Assembly: GCA_039029935.1 (NCBI GenBank)
Contig: JBCCFC010000950.1
Coordinates: 1 to 5,532, forward strand
Length of the DNA: 5,532 nt
Origin: G039029935 sp039029935
Lineage (GTDB): Bacteria; Chloroflexota; Anaerolineae; Caldilineales; Caldilineaceae
Reading direction: 5' to 3'
This document shows, one piece after another, positions 1-5,532 of the stretch. The notes under the pieces are model-generated. The model searched no databases. It was given only the letters and a program-made list of their open reading frames with translations, and had not been told where the DNA came from. Within the stretch, counting starts at the first letter, position 1, and each line of letters begins with the position of its first letter. The position numbers and the translations under genes are program-made.

Positions 1-1
1 C

Positions 2-5
2 GAGG
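2..5 (+). promoter_or_regulatory. Ribosome-binding site of the M23 peptidase gene
   Basis: GAGG lies 8 nt upstream of the ATG at 14, a normal Shine-Dalgarno spacing, and supports that start. Another ATG at 7 is in a different frame and sits too close to the GAGG. The promoter must lie left of the window. Confidence 0.6.
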
Positions 6-13
6 TATGTATA

Positions 14-1447
14 ATGTCAGTAGATGATTATCATTCATCTAATATTTTTGCAAAACAATATCACTCCCAAAATACAGCCACACAGCCAACCAACCAGCAC
101 TCTCACACAACATCTCAAGGGCATATTTCTGTCAATAGGGAAACCAATGGCCCCATTGACAATATAAATCAAAATAATACTATGCAAAAACAGCATATAC
201 CAATGGCTCATAATCCACCGATATATTACCCTGCGCCAGTAACGTCTCCCGTTACAGCAATTGCCCCTGTGTCCAGACAGACAACACAATTGGTTCATGT
301 ACCACAAAATACAGCGTTGGTTCCATATCAACAGTCCCCCCAACCATTCATGCACCAGATACAGGCGGATGTTAAACAGTCATTATCTGATCAAGTGACA
401 CCGATTCGGTTGGCGGGTCACATCGCAGTTGTGATTATTGCAGCAACAATTTTCATTCTCAGCCGCGTTGATATACCCAACTTAGACATTTCACTTGGGA
501 ATCTAATTACATCGCCAAATTCAGGTGAACCAACGGTTGCGGTTGGTGGCTCACAATTAGGCAGTGCAATTGCTGGAAATGCGGTTTTACAACGAATCCC
601 GCTCCCATTCACCAAAATTATTGAACCGGTTAGCCAAGAGACAACACCATCTGTTGCACTTGCGCCTGAGCGACAGCCATTGGTCATACAGAATTATGTG
701 GTGAAGGCCAATGATACAGTTGTTGGTATTGCCCAAAGATATGGGTTGCGACCAGAAACGTTACAATGGGCCAATAAACATATTGAGAACAATCCACATA
801 GACTGAGCATCGGTGATAACCTCACTATCCCACCTACAGACGGTGTCTTACACACAGTTACGGCAAGAGACACAGTTGCAACGCTAGCCAAAAAGTATAA
901 AACAACGATAGAAAAGGTTATTGGCTACCAAGGCAATAATCTAGCGGATCAAACAACACCCTTGGTCATTGGTGATCAGGTGATGGTCGTTGGTGGACGC
1001 AAGCCGTTTATACAACAGCAAACACCGTCGTGGACGGCGAGCGTTACAAACCGCTCTAATAATACGGGTACAGTGATCAAAGCAACGGGAAGCTTTGGTT
1101 GGCCTGCCAGTGGGTCTATCAATCAAAACTATTGGGGTGGGCATCCCGCCATAGATATTGGTGCATGGACAGGTTCACCCGTTCGTGCAGCAGATGCAGG
1201 GCATGTAGTGCTAGCAACAGGCGGTTGGAATGGTGGTTATGGCAATCATATTATCATTGACCATGGCAATGGATTTGCGACGCTCTATGCTCATTTAAAT
1301 AGCATCTATGTGCATTCAGGTGAGTATGTTGCAAACGGTCAGCAAATTGGTACAATGGGTAGCACAGGTAATAGTACAGGGCCACATTTACACTTTGAAG
1401 TGCGCTATAATGGCAGATTGCAAAACCCCATTCATTACTTGAAATAA
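14..1447 (+). CDS. Membrane-anchored LysM-domain M23 family metallopeptidase (peptidoglycan endopeptidase)
   Basis: The protein has 477 residues and probably cleaves peptide cross-links in peptidoglycan outside the cytoplasmic membrane. Residues 1-130 are low-complexity, rich in Gln, Asn, Pro, His and Thr. One hydrophobic helix follows (about 132-150), with no cleavage site apparent, so it is likely a signal anchor with the tail in the cytosol. Two LysM-like repeats come next (about 227-273, with YVVKANDTVVGIAQRYG, and about 278-326), which should bind glycan strands. A Ser/Thr/Asn-rich linker leads to a LytM/M23 domain (about 360-475). All the family's key residues are present: His377 and Asp381 (HPAID) and His460 as zinc ligands, and His427 (YAHL) and His458 (PHLH) as catalytic histidines. 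It is therefore predicted to be active, unlike degenerate EnvC/NlpD-type activators. The start is supported by GAGG 8 nt upstream. It converges with fumC and ends just before a hairpin terminator. The fold and activity are confident; the exact bond cleaved and the physiological role (growth, division or sporulation) are not known. Confidence 0.93.
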   Translation: MSVDDYHSSNIFAKQYHSQNTATQPTNQHSHTTSQGHISVNRETNGPIDNINQNNTMQKQHIPMAHNPPIYYPAPVTSPVTAIAPVSRQTTQLVHVPQNTALVPYQQSPQPFMHQIQADVKQSLSDQVTPIRLAGHIAVVIIAATIFILSRVDIPNLDISLGNLITSPNSGEPTVAVGGSQLGSAIAGNAVLQRIPLPFTKIIEPVSQETTPSVALAPERQPLVIQNYVVKANDTVVGIAQRYGLRPETLQWANKHIENNPHRLSIGDNLTIPPTDGVLHTVTARDTVATLAKKYKTTIEKVIGYQGNNLADQTTPLVIGDQVMVVGGRKPFIQQQTPSWTASVTNRSNNTGTVIKATGSFGWPASGSINQNYWGGHPAIDIGAWTGSPVRAADAGHVVLATGGWNGGYGNHIIIDHGNGFATLYAHLNSIYVHSGEYVANGQQIGTMGSTGNSTGPHLHFEVRYNGRLQNPIHYLK

Positions 1448-1457
1448 AACGGAAACG

Positions 1458-1502
1458 TCATAAAAAAAGAGGTTCAACTGAGTTGAACCTCTTTTTTTAT
1501 GA
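1458..1502. terminator. Bidirectional Rho-independent terminator between convergent genes
   Basis: This is a perfect 21-bp inverted repeat (arms 1458-1478 and 1482-1502) around a 3-nt TGA loop. The core GAGGTTCAAC/GTTGAACCTC is flanked by seven A's (1462-1468) on the left and seven T's (1492-1498) on the right. On either strand the transcript therefore forms a stable stem followed by a U run. It starts 10 nt after the peptidase stop codon and lies 16 nt beyond the fumC stop codon, filling the 71-nt convergent gap. It should terminate both genes. Confidence 0.93.
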
Positions 1503-1518
1503 TACTTTAGGGATACTG

Positions 1519-2904
1519 CTATTTTTGAATGCCACCTTCTGTCAATTGGCGTGGGTCAAGGAGGCGATCCAATTCGTCCGATGTCAAAGAGGTCGAGTCT
1601 AAGGCAACATCCTTCAGTGAACGTCCCTCCGCATAGGCTTGTTTGGCAATCTTTGCACCTGTTTCATACCCGATGACAGGATTCAATGCTGTCACCAAAA
1701 TGGGATTACGACCGACCAAGCCAGCAATACGCTCTTCATTTACACTAAACCCAGCAATCGCACTGTCTGCCAGTAGGTGTGAGCCATTGGCGAGAATCTC
1801 AATGCTTTGCAGCAAATTATAAGCGATCACGGGCAACATCACATTGAGCTGGAAATTACCTGACTGTCCACCAACCATGATGGCTGTGTCGTTCCCAATG
1901 ACCTGCGCACAGACCATTGTGAGTGCTTCAGGAATCACAGGGTTGATTTTGCCGGGCATAATACTGCTGCCGGGTTGTAGTGATGGCAGCACAATCTCGC
2001 CAAAGCCAGCAATGGGTCCACTGTTCATCCAACGCAGGTCGTTGTTAATTTTCATCAAGCTGACCGCAATGGTTTTAAGCTGCCCGCTCAACTCAACCAT
2101 CGCGTCCTGTGTACTCAGACTTTCAAAATAGTTTGAGCTTTTAACCAATGGCAGTCCCGTCATCTCAGAGAGCTTCTTGGCAATGCGTTCGCCAAATTCG
2201 GGGTGTGCGTTGATGCCTGTCCCAACAGCCGTGCCACCCTGCGCTAATTCAGCAGCGCGTGGCAGTGATGCCTCTACCCGTTGGATACCATGATTGATCT
2301 GGCTTGCCCACCCTTCCAGTACTTGACTCAAGCGCACAGGCATCGCATCCATTAAATGGGTACGCCCTGTTGTAACCACGTGATCTGTCTCCTTGGCCTT
2401 GTTGATCAACGTTGTGTGCAAGTGTTGCAATGCTGGTAACAGCGCATCTGATACAGATAAGTAGGCAGAGAGGTGAATTGCTGTTGGAATCACATCATTA
2501 CTGCTCTGTCCCATATTCACGTGGTCGTTCGGGTGTACTGTGCTACCAAAATAGGTTGAGGCGAGTGTTGCAATGACCTCATTGGTATTCATGTTTGAAC
2601 TTGTTCCAGAACCCGTCTGGAAAATGTCAATGGGGAAATGCTCATCGTGTTGCCCCTGCTCAACTTCGCGGGCAGCAGTCTGAATCGTCTCTGCCATCTT
2701 TGCATCCATCAATCCTAGATCATGGTTAACCGCTGCTGCCGCTCCTTTGATCATGCCCAATGCACGAATGAATGCACGTGGGAAACGCAGCCCGCTGATT
2801 GGAAAGTTGTTAACGGCTCGTTGTGTTTGCGCACTATATAATGCATTTGCGGGGACTTGGACTTCGCCCATGCTGTCTTTTTCAATTCGATACTTTTCAG
2901 ACAT
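1519..2904 (-). CDS. fumC: Class II fumarate hydratase (fumarase C)
   Basis: The 461-residue cytosolic enzyme reversibly hydrates fumarate to L-malate in the TCA cycle and, in this family, works as an iron-free homotetramer whose active sites draw on three subunits. Visible signatures are TGSGTSSNMNTNEV (97-110), GQSSND (132-137), GRTHLMDAMPV (180-190) with His183 matching catalytic His188 of E. coli FumC, and the fumarase/aspartase signature GSSIMPGKIN (312-321). There Ser313, Lys319 and Asn321 match E. coli Ser318, Lys324 and Asn326. The His in GRTH favours fumarase; aspartases carry Gln there. Length is close to the usual 460-470 residues. The reading frame stays open upstream to ATG codons at 2919 and 2982. 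I chose 2904 because GAGGAG sits 10 nt upstream and because MSEKYRIEKDSMGEVQVP is the usual family N-terminus. The ATG at 2919 overlaps that ribosome-binding site. The stop is TAG. It is convergent with the peptidase and divergent from the two-component operon. No truncation or missing residue was seen. Confidence 0.96.
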   Translation of the reverse strand: MSEKYRIEKDSMGEVQVPANALYSAQTQRAVNNFPISGLRFPRAFIRALGMIKGAAAAVNHDLGLMDAKMAETIQTAAREVEQGQHDEHFPIDIFQTGSGTSSNMNTNEVIATLASTYFGSTVHPNDHVNMGQSSNDVIPTAIHLSAYLSVSDALLPALQHLHTTLINKAKETDHVVTTGRTHLMDAMPVRLSQVLEGWASQINHGIQRVEASLPRAAELAQGGTAVGTGINAHPEFGERIAKKLSEMTGLPLVKSSNYFESLSTQDAMVELSGQLKTIAVSLMKINNDLRWMNSGPIAGFGEIVLPSLQPGSSIMPGKINPVIPEALTMVCAQVIGNDTAIMVGGQSGNFQLNVMLPVIAYNLLQSIEILANGSHLLADSAIAGFSVNEERIAGLVGRNPILVTALNPVIGYETGAKIAKQAYAEGRSLKDVALDSTSLTSDELDRLLDPRQLTEGGIQK

Positions 2905-2914
2905 AATTAAAAAT

Positions 2915-2920
2915 CTCCTC
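2915..2920 (-). promoter_or_regulatory. Ribosome-binding site deciding the fumC start
   Basis: Read on the minus strand this is GAGGAG, a strong Shine-Dalgarno match, with 10 nt to the ATG at 2904-2902. It rules in the shorter, family-typical N-terminus over the upstream in-frame ATGs at 2919 and 2982. Confidence 0.8.
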
Positions 2921-3064
2921 ATTTTTAAGTTGTTTTTAGGATGGAAGTTGTATAATTGAGGTATACTGCCCCCAAATAACATAACTTCTAATTTTATTGG
3001 CTCATCATACGGATATCCGCAAAAATATTGGTTTGCTAATCTGTTGTTGATGATTGATTTTGCA

Positions 3065-3090
3065 AAAGTTACGAAAAATTGCGTAACTTT
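3065..3090. promoter_or_regulatory. Inverted repeat, candidate operator
   Basis: AAAGTTACG (3065-3073) and CGTAACTTT (3082-3090) are perfect 9-bp arms around an 8-nt A-rich spacer. A TATACT box begins at the last base of the right arm (3090-3095), so a protein bound here would cover the -35 and spacer region of a rightward promoter. There is no T run after it on the plus strand and no gene end nearby, so it is not a terminator. Its position in a divergent gap fits an operator. The binding protein is unknown. Confidence 0.45.
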
Positions 3091-3209
3091 ATACTATCCA
3101 TAAACACAAACGATTTCAACCTGTACTAGGCGACCTATCTGATTGCATATTTGGCATGAATATCGTAGGATATACAGATGCGATCCTTGGCATTAGCCAG
3201 AGGGAGTTG

Positions 3210-3235
3210 TCAAGAGAATTCTCAAGGCAATCAAG
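3210..3235. repeat. Short TCAAG direct repeats around a GAGAATTCTC palindrome
   Basis: TCAAG occurs at 3210-3214, 3222-3226 and 3231-3235, and the 10-bp perfect palindrome GAGAATTCTC lies at 3214-3223 between the first two. OmpR-family regulators often bind short direct repeats spaced about one helical turn apart. The spacing here (12 then 9 nt) is only loosely like that. It could be an autoregulatory site for the regulator that starts 110 nt downstream, or chance. Confidence 0.25.
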
Positions 3236-3296
3236 ACATCATGAGTATATACTAAAATAAGTTGAATGCTAAATGAATTGCCAGGACAGGAGCGAA

Positions 3297-3377
3297 ATGT
3301 GCAACTCATTATTTTCAGTCAACCACAGTCAAGAAAGGGAAAAGTATGTCCGAACAGATTCTAATTGTAGAAGATGA
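3297..3377 (+). CDS. Possible 26-codon leader ORF overlapping the response-regulator start
   Basis: ATG at 3297 is preceded by AGGAG (3288-3292) with a tight 4-nt spacing. It opens a 26-codon frame beginning MCNSLFSVNHSQE that ends at TGA 3375-3377. It overlaps the first 32 nt of the regulator gene in another frame. Its ribosome-binding site is at least as good as that of the regulator itself, so a leader peptide or translational coupling is possible. The encoded peptide resembles nothing I recognise and has no membrane segment. A chance ORF is the more likely explanation. Confidence 0.2.
   Translation: MCNSLFSVNHSQEREKYVRTDSNCRR
3336..3340 (+). promoter_or_regulatory. Ribosome-binding site of the response-regulator gene
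   Basis: AGGGA ends 5 nt before the ATG at 3346. No in-frame ATG, GTG or TTG lies between this ATG and the upstream in-frame TGA at 3274, so the start is fixed. Confidence 0.65.
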
Positions 3378-4035
3378 TCGTCACATCCGTGATGTATTAC
3401 GCAGGGGGTTAATCTTTGAGGGGTATGATGTTGTTACAGCAGAGGATGGAGAATCGGCCCTGCATATCGCACGGGATAACCCACCCAATGCAATCATTCT
3501 TGACTTAATGTTGCCTGGGATCGATGGCTTTGAGGTGTGTCGTCGTTTACGAAAGGCCTCAGATGTACCCATTCTTATCTTGACCGCGCGGGAGACTGTG
3601 CCTGACCGTGTTGCCGGATTGGATGCAGGTGCGGACGATTATCTCATTAAGCCATTTGCTTTTGATGAGCTGCTGGCAAGGCTGCGCGCCCTGTTTCGCC
3701 GCAGAACAGCGGCAGTTAGCGATGCACCAACAGATGTCTATCAATATGCGAACCTCACCCTCAACCCAAAAACACATCAGGTTTTTCGCGAGGATCAAGA
3801 AATTCATCTCACTGCAAAAGAATTTGATCTGTTAGAATTGTTTATGCGCCATCCCAATCAGGTATTAACGCGGGACCAAATATTTGAACACGTTTGGGAA
3901 TATGATTTTGATGGCGAAAGCAATATTATTGAAGTCTATGTACGCTATCTACGCACCAAACTGGAAACTGGCAATCAAGCTCGCATGATACAGACCGTTC
4001 GTGGCGTAGGCTATACATTACGCAGGAACGACTAG
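3346..4035 (+). CDS. OmpR/PhoB-family DNA-binding response regulator (MprA-like)
   Basis: This 229-residue cytosolic transcription factor takes a phosphoryl group from the kinase encoded next to it. The receiver domain spans about 3-117: acidic residues Glu9, Asp10 and Asp11 for the metal ion, phospho-acceptor Asp53 (ILDLMLPG), switch Thr80 (LTAR), Tyr99 and conserved Lys102 (IKPF). A short linker leads to a winged-helix Trans_reg_C domain (about 131-226). That domain has LTAKEFDLLELF, LTRDQIFEHVW, the recognition-helix region NIIEVYVRYLRTKL, and the closing wing RGVGYTL (219-225). Length is typical of the family, and all phosphorylation residues are intact. The receiver sequence resembles mycobacterial MprA, notably VAGLDAGADDYL.KPFA..ELLAR, but the ortholog and target genes cannot be assigned, so no gene symbol is given. 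It is first in a two-gene operon, with an 11-nt gap before the kinase. Autoregulation through the upstream dyads is plausible but unproven. Confidence 0.95.
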   Translation: MSEQILIVEDDRHIRDVLRRGLIFEGYDVVTAEDGESALHIARDNPPNAIILDLMLPGIDGFEVCRRLRKASDVPILILTARETVPDRVAGLDAGADDYLIKPFAFDELLARLRALFRRRTAAVSDAPTDVYQYANLTLNPKTHQVFREDQEIHLTAKEFDLLELFMRHPNQVLTRDQIFEHVWEYDFDGESNIIEVYVRYLRTKLETGNQARMIQTVRGVGYTLRRND

Positions 4036-4038
4036 GTG
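4034..4038 (+). promoter_or_regulatory. Kinase ribosome-binding site overlapping the regulator stop codon
   Basis: AGGTG starts within the TAG stop (4033-4035) of the regulator and lies 8 nt before the kinase ATG at 4047. A ribosome terminating on the regulator would sit over this site, which favours translational coupling and balanced synthesis of the two proteins. Confidence 0.6.
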
Positions 4039-4046
4039 TCTATATT

Positions 4047-5507
4047 ATGACAATCCGTTTACGGTTGACGTTGTGGTACACGGCGTTACTGGGTGCAATG
4101 CTCATCCTCTTTAGCATTGCTGTCTATTCTGCACTTGCGACTAATCTTCGCCTGCAAACTGTGCTGGACACAGCGAATCAGGCAACAGAAGTCTCAAGGG
4201 CCATCCACCGGCAGCTAGAAACCAGCACATTTATCATGCGTACAGACCCTACACGTATCGAGTTTCCAGCGTTAGACTTTTTTGCGAGTGCATCAGGTAT
4301 TCAGCTTGTTGGGTTAGACGGCGCGATTTATCAGCGCAGTAATAATCTAGGCAATATCCAAATTCAAGATTACACACGCGCACTTGACACGATTCGTGAA
4401 GGGAAGGCGCATCGTTTTTATACAACCGACCAAAATAATTTGTCCCTGCTCGTGTATAGTGTCCCTGTGATGGCCAACCAAAGTGTGTTGGCGGCGATTC
4501 AGATTATCCAACCCATTACGTATCTCGAAAATACACTTAATCAAGCTGGGCGTTATCTCATTTTTGGCAGCGCACTCAGTCTCATGATTGCCGCCATTGG
4601 TGGTGCATTTCTGGCGCAACGGGCATTGGCGCCCATTGACGATATCACCGATATTGCGCTTGGGATCACGCGTACACAGGATTTGGGGCAACGAATTCAC
4701 ATTCCTGAAAATAAAAGCGAAGTGGGGCGTTTGGGTGAGACGTTTAATGAAATGCTTAGTCAAATCCAACAATTGTTCTTGACACAAGAACGGTTGGTGG
4801 CAGATGTGAGCCATGAGTTGCGGACACCGCTCACGACCATCCAAGGCAATGTTGAACTACTTCAACGCATGGCAAAAAAGCAAGCGACACCCGCTATACA
4901 ACCCCTCAATGGACCGATGGTTGAGGCATATAAAGAAACACTCAACGAAATTGAGAGTGAAGCCAAACGCATGAGTAAAATGGTCAGCGATTTGCTGTTG
5001 CTGGCGCAGGCTGACAGTGGTGGTATTCAATTACAGATGAAAACAGTTGAGATGGATACGCTACTGCTAGAAGTGTATCGTCAAACCCGTCGGCTTGCAG
5101 ATTTACGTAAAGGTGAAGGGGCTATCGACGTTCGTCTGGGCGATGAAGACCAAGCATTGGTCTATGGCGATCCGGACCGTTTGCGCCAGCTTCTACTTAA
5201 CTTGGCCGAAAATGCCGTCAAATACACGAGTGCAGGCGGCACAGTGACGATGGGACTGAAAAATGAAAATGGACAGGTGCATGTTTATGTTCAAGATACA
5301 GGCATCGGCATTAGTCAAGAGGATCAGCGACAGATTTTTAGCCGATTTTATCGCACAGATAAAGCGCGTAGTCGCGAATTGGGCGGTAGTGGGTTGGGGT
5401 TGAGCATTGTCCAGTGGATTGCCGAGGCACATAACGGCGGGATTTCTGTTGAGAGTGAATTACATAAGGGCAGTACGTTTACGCTGTATCTACCCAGCAG
5501 TGTGTAA
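4047..5507 (+). CDS. Membrane sensor histidine kinase (HAMP-HisKA-HATPase_c, MprB/CusS-like layout)
   Basis: The 486-residue inner-membrane sensor autophosphorylates and passes phosphate to the upstream regulator. TM1 covers about residues 11-31. An extracytoplasmic sensor follows (about 32-168), whose VGLDGAIYQRSNNLG and YSVPV segments resemble the small sensor of many MprB/CusS-like kinases. TM2 is at about 169-189 and HAMP at about 190-243, opening QRALAPIDDI. The H box DVSHELRTPL carries phospho-acceptor His256. The loop between the two HisKA helices (about 273-295) looks longer than usual. The ATPase domain has the N box NLAENAVKYT (Asn385, Asn389), the G1 box DTGIGI (417-422), the F box FSRFYRTD (431-438) and the G2 box GGSGLGLSIV (446-455). 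All boxes are intact, so it should be active. The start has AGGTG 8 nt upstream. It lies 11 nt after the regulator and ends 25 nt before the window edge, with no terminator seen. The signal sensed is unknown. Confidence 0.95.
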   Translation: MTIRLRLTLWYTALLGAMLILFSIAVYSALATNLRLQTVLDTANQATEVSRAIHRQLETSTFIMRTDPTRIEFPALDFFASASGIQLVGLDGAIYQRSNNLGNIQIQDYTRALDTIREGKAHRFYTTDQNNLSLLVYSVPVMANQSVLAAIQIIQPITYLENTLNQAGRYLIFGSALSLMIAAIGGAFLAQRALAPIDDITDIALGITRTQDLGQRIHIPENKSEVGRLGETFNEMLSQIQQLFLTQERLVADVSHELRTPLTTIQGNVELLQRMAKKQATPAIQPLNGPMVEAYKETLNEIESEAKRMSKMVSDLLLLAQADSGGIQLQMKTVEMDTLLLEVYRQTRRLADLRKGEGAIDVRLGDEDQALVYGDPDRLRQLLLNLAENAVKYTSAGGTVTMGLKNENGQVHVYVQDTGIGISQEDQRQIFSRFYRTDKARSRELGGSGLGLSIVQWIAEAHNGGISVESELHKGSTFTLYLPSSV

Positions 5508-5532
5508 ACGTGTTTGGCGAGGGTCATTCCAC

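Larger units (their letters stand above)
2905..3345. other. Divergent intergenic region between fumC and the two-component operon
   Basis: This 441-nt AT-rich stretch must hold the promoters of fumC (leftward) and of the regulator-kinase operon (rightward). I see no RNA gene and no long conserved-looking ORF. It contains short perfect dyads at 3010-3019 (CGGATATCCG), 3058-3067 (TTTTGCAAAA), 3065-3090 (9-bp arms), 3214-3223 (GAGAATTCTC) and 3244-3253 (AGTATATACT). It also has -10-like boxes on the plus strand at 2951-2956 (TATAAT), 3090-3095 (TATACT) and 3253-3258 (TAAAAT). None of these has a good -35 at 16-18 nt, so no transcription start is called firmly. The best minus-strand -10 candidate, TTATAC near 2950-2955, also lacks a clear -35. 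A TTGGCAT heptamer occurs twice, at 3151 and 3187. Confidence 0.7.

Noticed and set aside
35..355. 106-codon minus-strand frame opposite the peptidase N-terminus
   Set aside because: It is a Trp/Cys/Arg-rich translation of the complement of the low-complexity Q/N/P tail. No supported start or family resemblance; the plus-strand frame is continuous with the TM, LysM and M23 domains.
1519..2904. Aspartate ammonia-lyase instead of fumarase
   Set aside because: The GRTH loop has His183 as in fumarases, whereas aspartases have Gln at that place. The rest of the sequence also fits FumC.
2951..2956. Perfect TATAAT box on the plus strand as a rightward promoter
   Set aside because: The best -35 (TTGTTT at 2930-2935) is only 15 nt away, the site is nearly 400 nt from the regulator, and such a box is expected by chance in AT-rich DNA. 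It is kept only as a note in the intergenic entry.
2905..2982. 26-residue N-terminal extension of fumC from an ATG at 2982
   Set aside because: The extension would swallow the strong GAGGAG site, has no family counterpart, and 2904 gives the standard fumarase N-terminus.
3266..3364. 32-codon plus-strand ORF starting at 3266
   Set aside because: No Shine-Dalgarno sequence stands before its ATG, the peptide shows nothing recognisable, and it overlaps the regulator start out of frame.
3608..3835. 75-codon plus-strand frame inside the regulator gene
   Set aside because: It overlaps the receiver and linker coding sequence in another frame, with no domain of its own. Similar shadow frames at 1844-2131, 4588-4782 and elsewhere were dropped for the same reason.
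4347..4844. 165-codon open frame on the minus strand
   Set aside because: It lies wholly inside the kinase gene, whose HAMP and H-box motifs are intact in the plus frame. The antisense product is rich in Cys, His and Arg with no recognisable domain, so it is a shadow.
1..5532. Mobile elements, CRISPR arrays, tRNA or rRNA genes, toxin-antitoxin or defence genes
   Set aside because: No repeat-spacer pattern, transposase or integrase frame, terminal inverted repeats or cloverleaf-like segment was found by eye on either strand. The window looks like core chromosome.

Overview
The window reads as an ordinary stretch of bacterial chromosome with four complete protein genes. From left to right they are: a membrane-anchored LysM/M23 cell-wall peptidase (+ strand, 14-1447); a class II fumarate hydratase, fumC (- strand, 1519-2904); an OmpR-family response regulator (+, 3346-4035); and its partner sensor histidine kinase (+, 4047-5507). 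No tRNA, rRNA, CRISPR array, transposase, insertion-sequence end or phage gene was seen, and all four genes look intact.

The organism cannot be fixed from four genes. The base composition is middling to slightly AT-rich. The combination of a TM-anchored LysM-M23 protein, an MprA/MprB-like two-component pair and a FumC carrying HLMDAMPV in the catalytic-histidine loop would suit a member of the Chloroflexota. Actinobacteria are another group with this type of regulator and FumC. This is a low-confidence inference from family resemblance, not from a search.

Layout. The peptidase and fumC converge on a 71-nt gap that holds one near-symmetrical hairpin (1458-1502), with an A run on one side and a T run on the other, so it should stop transcription from both directions. 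fumC and the response regulator diverge from a 441-nt AT-rich gap (2905-3345), the only long non-coding stretch. That gap holds several short perfect dyads, weak -10-like boxes and a Shine-Dalgarno-equipped 26-codon ORF overlapping the regulator start, so most of the regulation visible here must lie in it. The regulator and kinase genes are 11 nt apart and form an operon. The kinase ribosome-binding site overlaps the regulator stop codon, which suggests coupled translation.

How the genes fit together. The kinase has a periplasmic or extracytoplasmic sensor flanked by two membrane helices, then HAMP, HisKA and HATPase domains. It should phosphorylate Asp53 of the regulator, which then binds DNA through its winged-helix domain. 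The signal and regulon cannot be read from the sequence. The shared intergenic region makes autoregulation, and possibly control of fumC, testable. The peptidase acts on peptidoglycan outside the membrane, and fumC works in the cytosolic TCA cycle. Nothing visible links the two functionally. I did not find a convincing undescribed system; the more interesting leads are the Q/N/P-rich cytoplasmic tail of the peptidase and the dyads in the divergent promoter region.
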